From contig JANXYA010000133.1 in NCBI GenBank assembly GCA_025350345.1, forward strand, positions 1 to 20,888: a DNA stretch of 20,888 bases. The letters run 5' to 3'. Made by a program: the position numbers and the translations under genes. This DNA is from Gammaproteobacteria bacterium (GTDB lineage: Bacteria > Pseudomonadota > Gammaproteobacteria > Steroidobacterales > Steroidobacteraceae). Shown piece after piece: positions 1-6,922 of the stretch. Position 1 is the stretch's first letter; each line of letters starts with the position of its first letter. Below the pieces are notes generated by a model. It saw only the letters and a program-made list of their open reading frames with translations, was not told the origin of the DNA and ran no database searches.

Positions 1-932
1 TGCAGGCGATCTACGCCGCCTATGGCACGGGATGGGATGACGCGGCGGCCAATCCACGCCAGCGCCACGGCCTTGCCAAACAGGCCGGCGATAAAGAGGG
101 CAAAACAGAGGAACGGCAGCAGGATCGCGCCGATCACCGTGACCAGGATCAGCAGGAATACGATTGGCTTGAGCAGTAAAGTGACCAATGAGGCCAGCAC
201 GGTGCGGCCCGGTTGCTCCTCCATCGTGCGCACACAGCGGTTCACGCCGGCCGGGAACAGCAGTGCGATCAACAGGTAGATCGCCAGGAAACTGAAAGCC
301 AGGGACCACGCCCAGCCCAGGCCCGGCGCGAAGGCCAGCGGACGCCCGTACAGCAGGCAATGCTTCACCCAGGAACGCAGCCAATCCATATGGCCCACGC
401 TCCCGAAGAGCACGACGTTCTGAACGCTGCCGTGGATGACGGCGAGCGGATCGCGCCGCAGTTCACCGCCGACGGCGACAACGTTGCCGACCTCGGCGTG
501 GGGGCCCAGTTCCACATCGCCGAATACCGCGACCACGCTGTCACCGACGCGGCTATCGACGTAGGTATCGCCCAGGACAGCCACGGCCGAGTCGCCCACC
601 GGACCCGTGACGTGGGTGCTGCCGAGCACCGACACCACGGCATTGTCGACCTCACCGGCGCTGGTCGAGGAGCCCAGTACTGAGACCACGGCCACAGCAT
701 GTTCGCCCGCCGCCAGCGTTGAATCGTGGCCGATCGATACCAGCGCGTTGTCGCGGTGCCTGTTGCCGTCATCCCCCGCATCCTTCGGCTCCGGGGCGGC
801 CGGCGTGTCGCCAGCAACGGCCGCAGGGCTGGCGGCAGCGGGCTCCACGGGCATGGCGATGGCCGCGTGCGGCACGACCAGAAGATTCGCCAGCGCGATG
901 GCGGCCAGGAAGAACAGGCGTGTCTTTTTCAT
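1..932 (-). CDS. Exported beta-repeat membrane protein (bactofilin-like repeats), 3' end cut by window edge
   Basis: The frame is open from an ATG at 932 to the left edge, giving 310 residues without a stop, so the C-terminus is missing. Residues 1-26 look like a signal peptide (lysines, hydrophobic core, AIA). An Ala/Pro-rich linker follows to about residue 60. Residues 63-175 hold repeated short beta units of the type VVSVLGS, VAVLGDTYV and VVAVFGDVEL, the pattern of polymer-forming or bactofilin-like beta-helices. Hydrophobic segments at about 205-228 and 246-286 predict two or three membrane helices. The start lies 3 bases after the stop of the putative anti-sigma gene, so it is the third gene of the sigma-factor operon. 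A role in envelope structure or stress response is inferred from this context. I do not recognise a named family with certainty. Confidence 0.75.
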   Translation of the reverse strand, partial: MKKTRLFFLAAIALANLLVVPHAAIAMPVEPAAASPAAVAGDTPAAPEPKDAGDDGNRHRDNALVSIGHDSTLAAGEHAVAVVSVLGSSTSAGEVDNAVVSVLGSTHVTGPVGDSAVAVLGDTYVDSRVGDSVVAVFGDVELGPHAEVGNVVAVGGELRRDPLAVIHGSVQNVVLFGSVGHMDWLRSWVKHCLLYGRPLAFAPGLGWAWSLAFSFLAIYLLIALLFPAGVNRCVRTMEEQPGRTVLASLVTLLLKPIVFLLILVTVIGAILLPFLCFALFIAGLFGKAVALAWIGRRVIPSRAIGGVDRL

Positions 933-935
933 AAA

Positions 936-1400
936 TCAGTACTGTGCGTGTTGTGGGGTCAGGACGAGGGTGCGGAACGCCGCGGCGCAGAGTCCGAACA
1001 GCGCCGCGTAGAGGAGTGCGGCCAGGCCGACGCCGCCGTAAATCCAGACGGACGGGATCTCGCGCATCACCAGATCGCCCAGTGTCTGCGCCGCATGACC
1101 GAGGCTTCCAACGGTGCTGGCGGCCGACTGCGCCGAGCTCAACGGGGCCGACTGGCGCGCCGATTGCAGCAGTGCCGTGACGGAGCCGGCGGCGCGGAAC
1201 AGCAGTGGCACGCAGCCGATCGCCAGCGGCAGGAACAACAGCTGTGCGGATTTCGGCCAGCGATTGAAGCCCTGCAGCCACCAGGGGCGGGCCGCCTGCT
1301 GCGCGAGCAGTTGCAGCACGCGGGCCTCGAAGCCGGGAGGGGCGCGCCGGAGCGGCTGCTTGCGCAGGGTGGCGTCGATCAAGGATTCCAGTGGTGTCAT
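936..1400 (-). CDS. Small two-helix membrane protein, putative anti-sigma factor
   Basis: This 154-residue protein has a soluble N-terminal segment of about 48 residues containing PPGFEARVLQLL, a pattern often seen at the cytoplasmic end of ECF anti-sigma factors. Two hydrophobic segments follow, at about 51-69 and 118-144. No CxxC or HxxxCxxC zinc-binding anti-sigma motif is visible, so the family is not proven. The ATG at 1400 lies 6 bases after the sigma-factor stop codon, and the downstream beta-repeat gene begins 3 bases after its own stop. Position directly behind an ECF sigma gene is the main argument for the call: it would hold the sigma factor at the inner membrane until a signal releases it. 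Confidence 0.6.
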   Translation of the reverse strand: MTPLESLIDATLRKQPLRRAPPGFEARVLQLLAQQAARPWWLQGFNRWPKSAQLLFLPLAIGCVPLLFRAAGSVTALLQSARQSAPLSSAQSAASTVGSLGHAAQTLGDLVMREIPSVWIYGGVGLAALLYAALFGLCAAAFRTLVLTPQHAQY

Positions 1401-1406
1401 GGCTGT

Positions 1407-2006
1407 TCAGGACTCCAGCTGTGTGGCGCTGATGCCGCGGCGCGCCAGGATGCCGGCCAGCGCCTGGCGCGCCCGGTGGATGTCGGTCTTCACCTTGGGC
1501 AGCGAGACGCGCAGCTTGCTGGCGATCTCCTCGTAGGGCATTTCCTCGAAATGAAACAGCACGAGTGGCACGCGCTGGTGATCAGGCAGTGCGCGCAGCG
1601 CCGCTTCGACGAATTCATGACGCTCCTCATCCTGCACTTCATCGGTCACCGAATCGGCAGCCGGGAATTCGTGCTCCGGGGCGTCGCTGTCCTCGTCCTT
1701 CGGCTGCAGCTGGGAAAAGAAGACCCAGCGCTTGCGATAGCGGGTCAGGTGGGTAAAGGTCAGGTTGGTCGCCACGGTCTTCAGCCACCCGGCGGCGCGC
1801 GGATTGTCCTTGAGCTCCTCAAAGCGCCCGTGCGCCCGCAGAAACACCTCCTGCGCGATGTCCTCCGCCTGCGCGTCATTGCCACTCAGGCGCGCGGCTG
1901 TGGAGTAGACCATGTCCTGGTATTTGCGCATGAATTTCGTGAACTCGGCGTTCCGGTCGCCTTCCGTGGTGGGGGATTGCACTGTGTCGTCATCGCTTAA
2001 GTGCAT
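1407..2006 (-). CDS. ECF-family RNA polymerase sigma factor
   Basis: This 199-residue protein has the two-domain ECF layout. Region 2 spans about residues 21-92, with YQDMVYSTAARLSGNDAQAE, the core-binding DIAQEVFLRAH segment and AAGWLKTVATN. An acidic linker covers about 100-130. Region 4 spans about 133-190, with ALRALPDHQRVPLVL and a helix-turn-helix at PYEEIASKLRVSLPKVKTDIHRAR. It leads an operon with a putative anti-sigma factor and a beta-repeat exported protein. The ATG at 2006 has no convincing Shine-Dalgarno sequence, and a GTG at 1982 is an alternative start. A TGAAACATT motif lies 18 bases upstream (minus strand, 2032-2024) and resembles the -35 half of some ECF promoters, but no fitting -10 is visible. 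Confidence 0.93.
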   Translation of the reverse strand: MHLSDDDTVQSPTTEGDRNAEFTKFMRKYQDMVYSTAARLSGNDAQAEDIAQEVFLRAHGRFEELKDNPRAAGWLKTVATNLTFTHLTRYRKRWVFFSQLQPKDEDSDAPEHEFPAADSVTDEVQDEERHEFVEAALRALPDHQRVPLVLFHFEEMPYEEIASKLRVSLPKVKTDIHRARQALAGILARRGISATQLES

Positions 2007-2077
2007 AACCCGCGCCGAGGCTCAATGTTTCACAAAAAACATCAACGCAAACAATGCTTTGGGGAGCCCATGGGCGC

Positions 2078-2098
2078 AACCCGGCAGGCCGCCGGGTT
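2078..2098. repeat. Perfect 8-bp inverted repeat, 5-base loop
   Basis: The arms AACCCGGC (2078-2085) and GCCGGGTT (2091-2098) are perfectly complementary around AGGCC. It sits between the azurin stop and the sigma-factor start. No T-run follows on either strand, so it may be a transcript stem or a protein-binding site rather than a standard terminator. Confidence 0.4.
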
Positions 2099-2134
2099 TA
2101 AGGCAGGCGCAGGCTATCGCAGGAGTCCGGCCCA

Positions 2135-2166
2135 TCCACACCCCACCAGGATTGGCAGGGTGTGGA
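2135..2166 (-). terminator. Hairpin after the azurin gene, possible terminator without a T-run
   Basis: The arms TCCACACCC (2135-2143) and GGGTGTGGA (2158-2166) pair perfectly over 9 bp. The 14-base loop contains a small inner CCA/TGG pairing. The hairpin starts 2 bases beyond the azurin stop codon on the minus strand, where a terminator is expected. There is no T-tract, so intrinsic termination would be weak; transcript end protection is the alternative. Confidence 0.4.
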
Positions 2167-2168
2167 GT

Positions 2169-2663
2169 CTAGCGGTTCGAGGCGACTCTTTCCTTAATGC
2201 CGAACTGGAAGCGGCCGCGCATCAGTGACATGTGGCCGGGGTAGGAACAAAAGAAGGAATAGTCCCCACCGGGTTCCAGGCCTGCCGTGCTGAAGCTGAT
2301 CGTGGCGGCCTGGCCACCACCGACGATCTTGGTTGCCGCAATTATGCGATGGTCGCCCGTGGGCAGGTAGCCGTGATCGAACCCGGCGGCCATGCCGGCA
2401 TTGGCCAGTGCAGAGACGTCCGAGCTGCGTGCCAGCACCCAATCGTGCCCGAGCACGTGGGCCTCCTGCTTGCCGACATGCTTGAGCGTGAGTTCCACCG
2501 CGCTGCAGGTGGGATCGACCTGCAACGCGCGGGAGTTGTACTGCATCATGTCGTTGGCTTCGATATTCAGCTGGCAGTTGGCGGCCTGGGCGGCGCCACT
2601 GCAGGCTGCCAGCGCCAAAGCCCAGGGCAGGACACGTATAGGCCACATCTTGATTGTTTTCAT
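2169..2663 (-). CDS. azu: Azurin, type 1 blue copper protein
   Basis: This 164-residue protein aligns without gaps at its copper site to Pseudomonas aeruginosa azurin as I recall it. With the mature chain starting at A28, the ligands fall at G72, H73 (LGHDWVLA), C139, H144 (YSFFCSYPGH) and M148, matching mature G45, H46, C112, H117 and M121. C30 and C53 match the structural disulfide. It is a periplasmic one-electron carrier. The N-terminus can be read as a signal peptide cut after AQA, or as a lipobox LAAC with C21 acylated. I chose the ATG at 2663 over an upstream TTG because it overlaps the stop of the upstream cytochrome-porin gene (ATGA), which implies translational coupling. The pairing suggests azurin accepts or delivers electrons for that protein. 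Confidence 0.95.
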   Translation of the reverse strand: MKTIKMWPIRVLPWALALAACSGAAQAANCQLNIEANDMMQYNSRALQVDPTCSAVELTLKHVGKQEAHVLGHDWVLARSSDVSALANAGMAAGFDHGYLPTGDHRIIAATKIVGGGQAATISFSTAGLEPGGDYSFFCSYPGHMSLMRGRFQFGIKERVASNR

Positions 2664-4024
2664 AGGATCACCCAAATGAATGCGAACAAAGTGTTGTCAT
2701 CGGAGGCATTGCGCCCAGCGCCGTCGAAGTCGCTGCTGGAGCCGTCAAACTTGGAGTAGCCGGTGTATTGCAACCCGCAACGCAGGTTCATCCACGGCCG
2801 GTGCGGCGAATCGAACTTGCCGAAAGGCACGTACTCGATCTGCAGCCGATACCCGCTGCTGTCCGGCGTGGTATTGGGTGCGTACAACGTGGCGTTGGTG
2901 CTGCCCGTCGTGGAGAACTCATTGACGGTGGCGATCCAGGTGCGTTTGTAGGCGTAGCTCAGGTCGACGCTGAAGAACGTCAGATCGTTGCTCACCGGAT
3001 CCGCGCTGCCCGCCAGGGTCGCCGCCAGATTCTGCCTTTCGCCGATCAACGAGGCGTTGGCAGAGACGATGCCATTGCTCGCGCCGGCGTACTGGTAGGT
3101 CGCGTCAAACCCGAAGTCGGTGTAGCGATCCTTCGCCGCGACGGTCGGATCGGGCTGCACCCGCGCATCCATGCCGAAGGTTCCGAAGGAGTACAGGTGC
3201 GGGCCCGTGTTCAGGTTGACGGCCGCCCGCCAATAGGGCGCGAAACCACTCAAGTGGGGGCTGGAATCGGCCCCGGGACCGAGATTGTCGAGCCAGTGGC
3301 CGGACACCCCTCGGTAACCGCCCAATTCCAGGTAGTAGCGGTTGTTCGCCATCACGTATGCCGTGGCGCCCAGGACGGTGGCACCGAGTCCGCCGATGAA
3401 CGGGCCGGCGGCGGGCGTGGGAGCGAGCGCGGAGGAGATGTAGGGGAAGCCCCAGGCAGGCGTTGAATTCCACAGATCCTGCACGGTGGGGTTGTTGTTC
3501 ACACTGACGCCGGCAACCAACGCCGTGCTGCCGACATTGAAGTTGCGCGCATAGCGCAGGTCAGTGTTGTCCCAGCTCACGCCGTGGCCGATGCCGTCAT
3601 AGGTGATCTGGGAGAACAGGCCCAGATGGTCCGTGAGCCGGGTGGCGATGAAAAGGCTGATCTGATCAACCGAAAGCTGCCCGTTGACGCCGAACTGCGG
3701 TGCCGGCGGCGTGGGTTGATCCGCGCTGGTGTGCGTGTACCCGCCCTGCACCATCAGTGCGACGGGGACCAGGGGCTTGTTGTCTCCGAAGACGTAACCG
3801 TTCACTTTGAACTGCCGGCCGTAGTCCGTCATCGCAGGACCGTACGCCGTTGTATGGCACTGCTGGCAGGGCATGCCGGTCTGCTGCGCAAAGCTGGGCA
3901 CGGCGTGCGCCGGCGTGATGGCCAAGCCCATCGCCAGCAACGCGAGCAACGCGAGCGCCTGCCGCAGCGGCATGGCCGTCCACGTCCCACAGCGGCCTGA
4001 CTCAGCCAGGACTGATTGAACCAT
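2660..4024 (-). CDS. Fused mono-heme cytochrome / outer-membrane beta-barrel protein (Cyc2-like architecture)
   Basis: From the ATG at 4024 the protein is 454 residues. A signal peptide (MPLRQALALLALL...AHA) is followed at once by a single heme c site, CQQCH, encoded at 3868-3854, inside a short domain that ends around GRQFKVNGYVFGDNK. The remaining roughly 380 residues alternate polar and hydrophobic residues, are rich in Tyr, Gly, Asn and Thr, and end in FAFIWVIL, as expected for a porin-like barrel. This order (signal, about 40-residue CXXCH domain, barrel) is that of fused cytochrome-porins such as Cyc2, which move electrons from extracellular donors inward. Its substrate is unknown. It is followed by azurin with an ATGA overlap. 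The start is uncertain: the ATG at 4024 has a purine-rich leader (GAGGGG), while the ATG at 3973 gives a cleaner signal peptide. Confidence 0.8.
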   Translation of the reverse strand: MVQSVLAESGRCGTWTAMPLRQALALLALLAMGLAITPAHAVPSFAQQTGMPCQQCHTTAYGPAMTDYGRQFKVNGYVFGDNKPLVPVALMVQGGYTHTSADQPTPPAPQFGVNGQLSVDQISLFIATRLTDHLGLFSQITYDGIGHGVSWDNTDLRYARNFNVGSTALVAGVSVNNNPTVQDLWNSTPAWGFPYISSALAPTPAAGPFIGGLGATVLGATAYVMANNRYYLELGGYRGVSGHWLDNLGPGADSSPHLSGFAPYWRAAVNLNTGPHLYSFGTFGMDARVQPDPTVAAKDRYTDFGFDATYQYAGASNGIVSANASLIGERQNLAATLAGSADPVSNDLTFFSVDLSYAYKRTWIATVNEFSTTGSTNATLYAPNTTPDSSGYRLQIEYVPFGKFDSPHRPWMNLRCGLQYTGYSKFDGSSSDFDGAGRNASDDNTLFAFIWVIL

Positions 4025-4690
4025 CTTCCCTGTACCCCTCTTCCCCACAGTCAATTCAAGCGATCGGTAACGGTAGACAACTTAGCAACAGGGTTAGTCC
4101 TTGGGGACGGGGGAAACAGCGCAATTCGGGGTGGGAAACACTGTAAATCAGGTACCGTTTACTACGAAGGTACGCGATACAAACAAAACGGATCAGTGAG
4201 TACCCCGTGGTGGGCCCAGGGTTCAAGGATCCAAGGCGGGGCCCTGCTGGCCGCACTCTGCCGCCGCCGGCCCGGTTCGCCGGATGTTTCAGAACCGTGA
4301 CAGCCGCGGGCGTCGCCGGCACACGGCCGCCGCCGCAACGAAAGGCGCGGCATCGTCCAGGGCCCATTAGTGCAGCGTGTGATCGCTGTGCAGAGTTGGC
4401 GCGCCTTTGTGCACAGGCACGATTGTGCAGCAGCACTATTTGCACGCGCGCTTCTGAAACATTCGCCCGCGCGCTGCGACGCAGCCCCGGCAGATCGCCG
4501 GAGCCATGTGACATAGCCGTCCACGTGGCGTCATGGGTGCGCTACGGCGGCGCAGCAATTCATTGGCTTATGCAAGATCATGAGTCGGCCCCCGCCGACA
4601 GAGTGCGCCGGCCAGATTCCTGGCGCCAAATTACGTCGCCTTGATTTCTCCTCGCTCGATCGGCGTGGCTCCGTTACTGGAGGGTGGAAC
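4025..4690. other. Divergent intergenic region, no convincing gene
   Basis: This 666-base stretch separates the cytochrome-porin gene (minus) from the DUF5666 lipoprotein gene (plus). Open frames exist in it, but their translations are Arg/Pro-rich, carry no recognisable domain and have no good ribosome site. About 4050-4200 is visibly less GC-rich. It contains GTAAA and TTTAC half-sites at 4143-4147 and 4158-4162, and an inverted 14-bp motif listed separately. I could not place a sigma-70 promoter with confidence for either gene. A long leader or a small RNA is possible but not shown. Confidence 0.5.
4281..4465. repeat. Inverted pair of a 14-bp motif, TTCTGAAACATYCG
   Basis: TTCTGAAACATTCG occurs on the plus strand at 4452-4465, and TTCTGAAACATCCG occurs on the minus strand at 4294-4281. 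They match at 13 of 14 positions and face away from each other within the divergent intergenic region. The core TGAAACATT recurs on the minus strand at 2032-2024, just upstream of the ECF sigma gene. TGAAAC resembles the -35 element of some ECF promoters, so these may be promoter or regulator sites. Confidence 0.4.
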
Positions 4691-6127
4691 ATGAAAGCGA
4701 TGTGGGTGGCGTTGGCGGCGCTCATCGTGCTGGGGGCCTGCGGCGGCGGCAGCATCTCAACTACCGGCATGAACGCCATGCAGATGGTGGCTACCTCGGG
4801 AACGATTACGGCTTTCGGCAGTGTTTTTGTGAATGGTGTGCGCTACGACGTGTCGGCCGCCGCCCTGAAGAAGAATGGCCTCTCAGTCACACAGTCGGAT
4901 CTCGCGGTGGGCGAGGTGGCGCTGGTGCAAGGCCGCCAGGACCTGCAGGCCGGCCAGGGCGAGGCCGCCAGCGTCGATGTTGAGGACGATGTCGTCGGCC
5001 CTGTCGCCGCCATAGATGCGGTGGCCAATCAGCTCACGGTGCTAGGCCAGACGGTCGACGTTACCGCCAACACTTCTTTCGGCGCGGGCATCTCACCAGC
5101 GGATCTGACCGGTCTCGCGATTGGCGACGCCATTGAAGTCAGCGGTTTCCCGGGCACGGGCGGGGTCATTTCCGCGACCCGTATTGGGCGCGCCGAAGCC
5201 AACGAGCCGCTGCAGGTGCTGGGCACGGTGGCTGGTCTTAACGCCACCCCCCACACTTTCATGATCAACGGCCTGACGGTGGACTACTCGACCGCGATGC
5301 TCAGTGGTTTCTCCGCCGGGCTGCCGGCCAATGGCGACCTGGTGGTGGCGCGGGGAACTGTATTTGATGCGGTGGCGGTGATGTTGACGGCCACCACCGT
5401 TCACCGTGCGGAAACGGACCCGCGTGACGTGGCCGACGGCGGCCATGTCGAGCAGGAGGGCCTGATCACGCGCTTCGCGTCCGCGACCGATTTTGACGTG
5501 GGCGGCGTAAAGGTCACGACCACGGCCACAACGCAATTCAAGGGTGGTACGGCCGCCGACCTGGCGCTCAACGTACGGGTCGAGGTGCGTGGCATGCTCG
5601 ATGCCAATGGCGTGCTGGTCGCCGATCGGATCGAGATCGAGCGTGTCGCGGCCATCGAGCTGGCGGCGACCGCGACGGCGGTCGACGCGTCAAACAACAC
5701 GCTCACCCTCCTGGGCGTGACGGTCACCGTTGACGCGAACACCCGCTACGAAGATGAGAGCAGCGCGCAGGTCCAGCTCTTTACGCTCGCCAACGTGAAC
5801 GTCGGCGACAGAGTCGAGATCCGCGGCTACGAGAATCCGGCCGGGAGCGGGAACGTGTTGGCGAGCAGGCTCGAGCGCGAGCCGCCCTCGACCGAAGTGG
5901 CGGTGCGCGGCCCGTTCACCGCGAGCACGCCCCCGCAATTCATGATTCTCGGCATCACGATTGACGCCACCAATGCCAGCTTTGGTGACGTCGAAGGCGG
6001 CCACAGTCTGAGCGCTGCGGATTTCTTTACGCAGGCGGTCGGACAAATCGTTGCGGTGCGTGGGACCGCGACCGGCAGCACCGTCACGGCAACCGAAGTG
6101 CGGATCGATCACGAAGAAGATCGATAG
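4691..6127 (+). CDS. Lipoprotein with six DUF5666 repeats
   Basis: The ATG at 4691 follows a strong GGAGGG ribosome site. The 478-residue product starts with a lipoprotein signal (WVALAALIVLGAC, acylated C17, then a Gly/Ser linker), so it is membrane-anchored on the periplasmic side, probably in the outer membrane. The rest is six tandem units of about 65-75 residues. Each follows the DUF5666 pattern: a strand like SGTITAF or VVGPVAAID, a hydrophobic NGV or LGVTV turn, a Thr/Asn-rich strand, then VGDRVEIRGY, then a segment such as VLVADRIEIE. Unit starts are near residues 33, 91, 164, 244, 307 and 393. DUF5666 is a small beta-barrel-like domain of unknown function. The gene is divergent from the cytochrome-porin gene and is followed by a strong hairpin. 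Confidence 0.85.
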   Translation: MKAMWVALAALIVLGACGGGSISTTGMNAMQMVATSGTITAFGSVFVNGVRYDVSAAALKKNGLSVTQSDLAVGEVALVQGRQDLQAGQGEAASVDVEDDVVGPVAAIDAVANQLTVLGQTVDVTANTSFGAGISPADLTGLAIGDAIEVSGFPGTGGVISATRIGRAEANEPLQVLGTVAGLNATPHTFMINGLTVDYSTAMLSGFSAGLPANGDLVVARGTVFDAVAVMLTATTVHRAETDPRDVADGGHVEQEGLITRFASATDFDVGGVKVTTTATTQFKGGTAADLALNVRVEVRGMLDANGVLVADRIEIERVAAIELAATATAVDASNNTLTLLGVTVTVDANTRYEDESSAQVQLFTLANVNVGDRVEIRGYENPAGSGNVLASRLEREPPSTEVAVRGPFTASTPPQFMILGITIDATNASFGDVEGGHSLSAADFFTQAVGQIVAVRGTATGSTVTATEVRIDHEEDR

Positions 6128-6141
6128 CCGGCTGGAGTAGG

Positions 6142-6167
6142 CGGCGCAGCCCAGCCGGGCTGCGCCG
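6142..6167 (+). terminator. Strong GC hairpin after the DUF5666 lipoprotein gene
   Basis: An 11-bp perfect stem (6142-6152 with 6157-6167, core GGCGCAGCCC/GGGCTGCGCC) closes a 4-base AGCC loop. It begins 15 bases after the lipoprotein stop codon. Only a loose T-rich stretch (ATTCTTTCTC, 6181-6190) follows, about 14 bases later. A terminator for the lipoprotein transcript is the likeliest role. Confidence 0.6.
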
Positions 6168-6189
6168 GCCCCCGGTGCAGATTCTTTCT

Positions 6190-6206
6190 CGGCCAATACT
6201 TGGCCG
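6190..6206 (+). promoter_or_regulatory. Perfect palindrome in the leader of the six-cysteine secreted gene
   Basis: CGGCCAA (6190-6196) and TTGGCCG (6200-6206) form a perfect 7-bp inverted repeat around TAC. It lies 29 bases before the ATG at 6235, so it could be an operator near the promoter or a 5' UTR stem. No regulator can be named from the sequence. Confidence 0.4.
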
Positions 6207-6234
6207 TCTCAAGTCGTACTGTGGGAGGATCAAT

Positions 6235-6759
6235 ATGAAACCATTTGTGTTTACACTTGCGCTACTGGCCGCTCCGGTCGCACATGCGGGCACGCTCAAT
6301 TTGGCGACCCCCCACACCATCGCACTGAACCCACCAGTCTATACAACCGGTTGTTCCGCATGGCAGGCCACTACCTACGCGTATGCGGCAGTTGTTACGG
6401 GTTTCAGTTCCAATGGTGTCTATGTGTTGGGACAAGTGGCGGCGTATTTTACTTGCGGGCACAGCGGTCGAGGCTCTACGGTGAAGACCATCTGGAATTG
6501 CGCGCATCTGCAATGGGACTTGAGTGGCAATCTCACTAGCGCCACCGCGAACGTGGCGACTAGCGAAGGCGCACCAGTGTCGTCTTACTGCCCAGCAGTG
6601 GCTCTTGAGCTACCCAGCACGACGCCCCCGAGCAACAGCGTCATAGGTAATGAGTTCACCAATGCTGGAGGTTACGTGGCAGAGACTGTCATTGACGAAG
6701 CCTGCGGGTCTGTCGCCTGCTACGCCGCATATTACTATCCAACGCTGGTAACGCCGTAG
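6235..6759 (+). CDS. Secreted six-cysteine protein of unknown function
   Basis: The ATG at 6235 follows a clear GGGAGGAT ribosome site. The 174-residue product begins with a textbook signal peptide (MKPFVFTLALLAAPVAHA, cleaved before GTLNL). The mature chain of about 156 residues is rich in Thr, Ala, Tyr and Val and carries six cysteines (40, 74, 89, 119, 157, 162), an even number that suits three disulfides in the periplasm or outside the cell. I recognise no family. Its base composition looks less GC-rich than its neighbours, and it is bounded by a hairpin upstream and an opposing operon downstream. It therefore looks like a single-gene unit, possibly acquired by transfer. Confidence 0.7.
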   Translation: MKPFVFTLALLAAPVAHAGTLNLATPHTIALNPPVYTTGCSAWQATTYAYAAVVTGFSSNGVYVLGQVAAYFTCGHSGRGSTVKTIWNCAHLQWDLSGNLTSATANVATSEGAPVSSYCPAVALELPSTTPPSNSVIGNEFTNAGGYVAETVIDEACGSVACYAAYYYPTLVTP

Positions 6760-6884
6760 GGGTTGAGCTGGTTATGAACGCGCACTATGGGACGATTTAC
6801 AGGTTCTAGAGGTTCGCGCAGGTAGCCGGCGATCCCGGCGTGTCCGGCCGCGCGATTCCTGTAATGCCTCGGATGTGGTATCGA

Positions 6885-6915
6885 GGTGCGGGCGGCCTCT
6901 GGCACCGCCCGCACC
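6885..6915 (-). terminator. 11-bp hairpin after the DUF4097 operon
   Basis: GGTGCGGGCGG (6885-6895) and CCGCCCGCACC (6905-6915) pair perfectly around a 9-base loop. It starts 7 bases downstream of the DUF4097 stop codon on the minus strand. No T-run follows, so it is a terminator or 3'-end stabiliser of an unusual U-less type. It could also stop transcripts arriving from the plus-strand secreted gene. Confidence 0.55.
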
Positions 6916-6922
6916 GGAGCCG

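Noticed and set aside
726..2000. Plus-strand open frame of 424 codons
   Set aside because: It lies antisense to the sigma-factor, anti-sigma and beta-repeat genes, is rich in Arg/Gly/Gln, and matches no family.
4143..4162. GTAAA/TTTAC half-sites around GGTACC as an operator
   Set aside because: Arms of only 5 bp with a 10-base spacer, off-centre from the GGTACC palindrome, are too likely by chance.
4207..4644. Open frame of 145 codons in the intergenic region
   Set aside because: The translation is Arg/Pro-rich, has no domain or ribosome site, and opposing frames there are equally open, as expected in GC-rich DNA.
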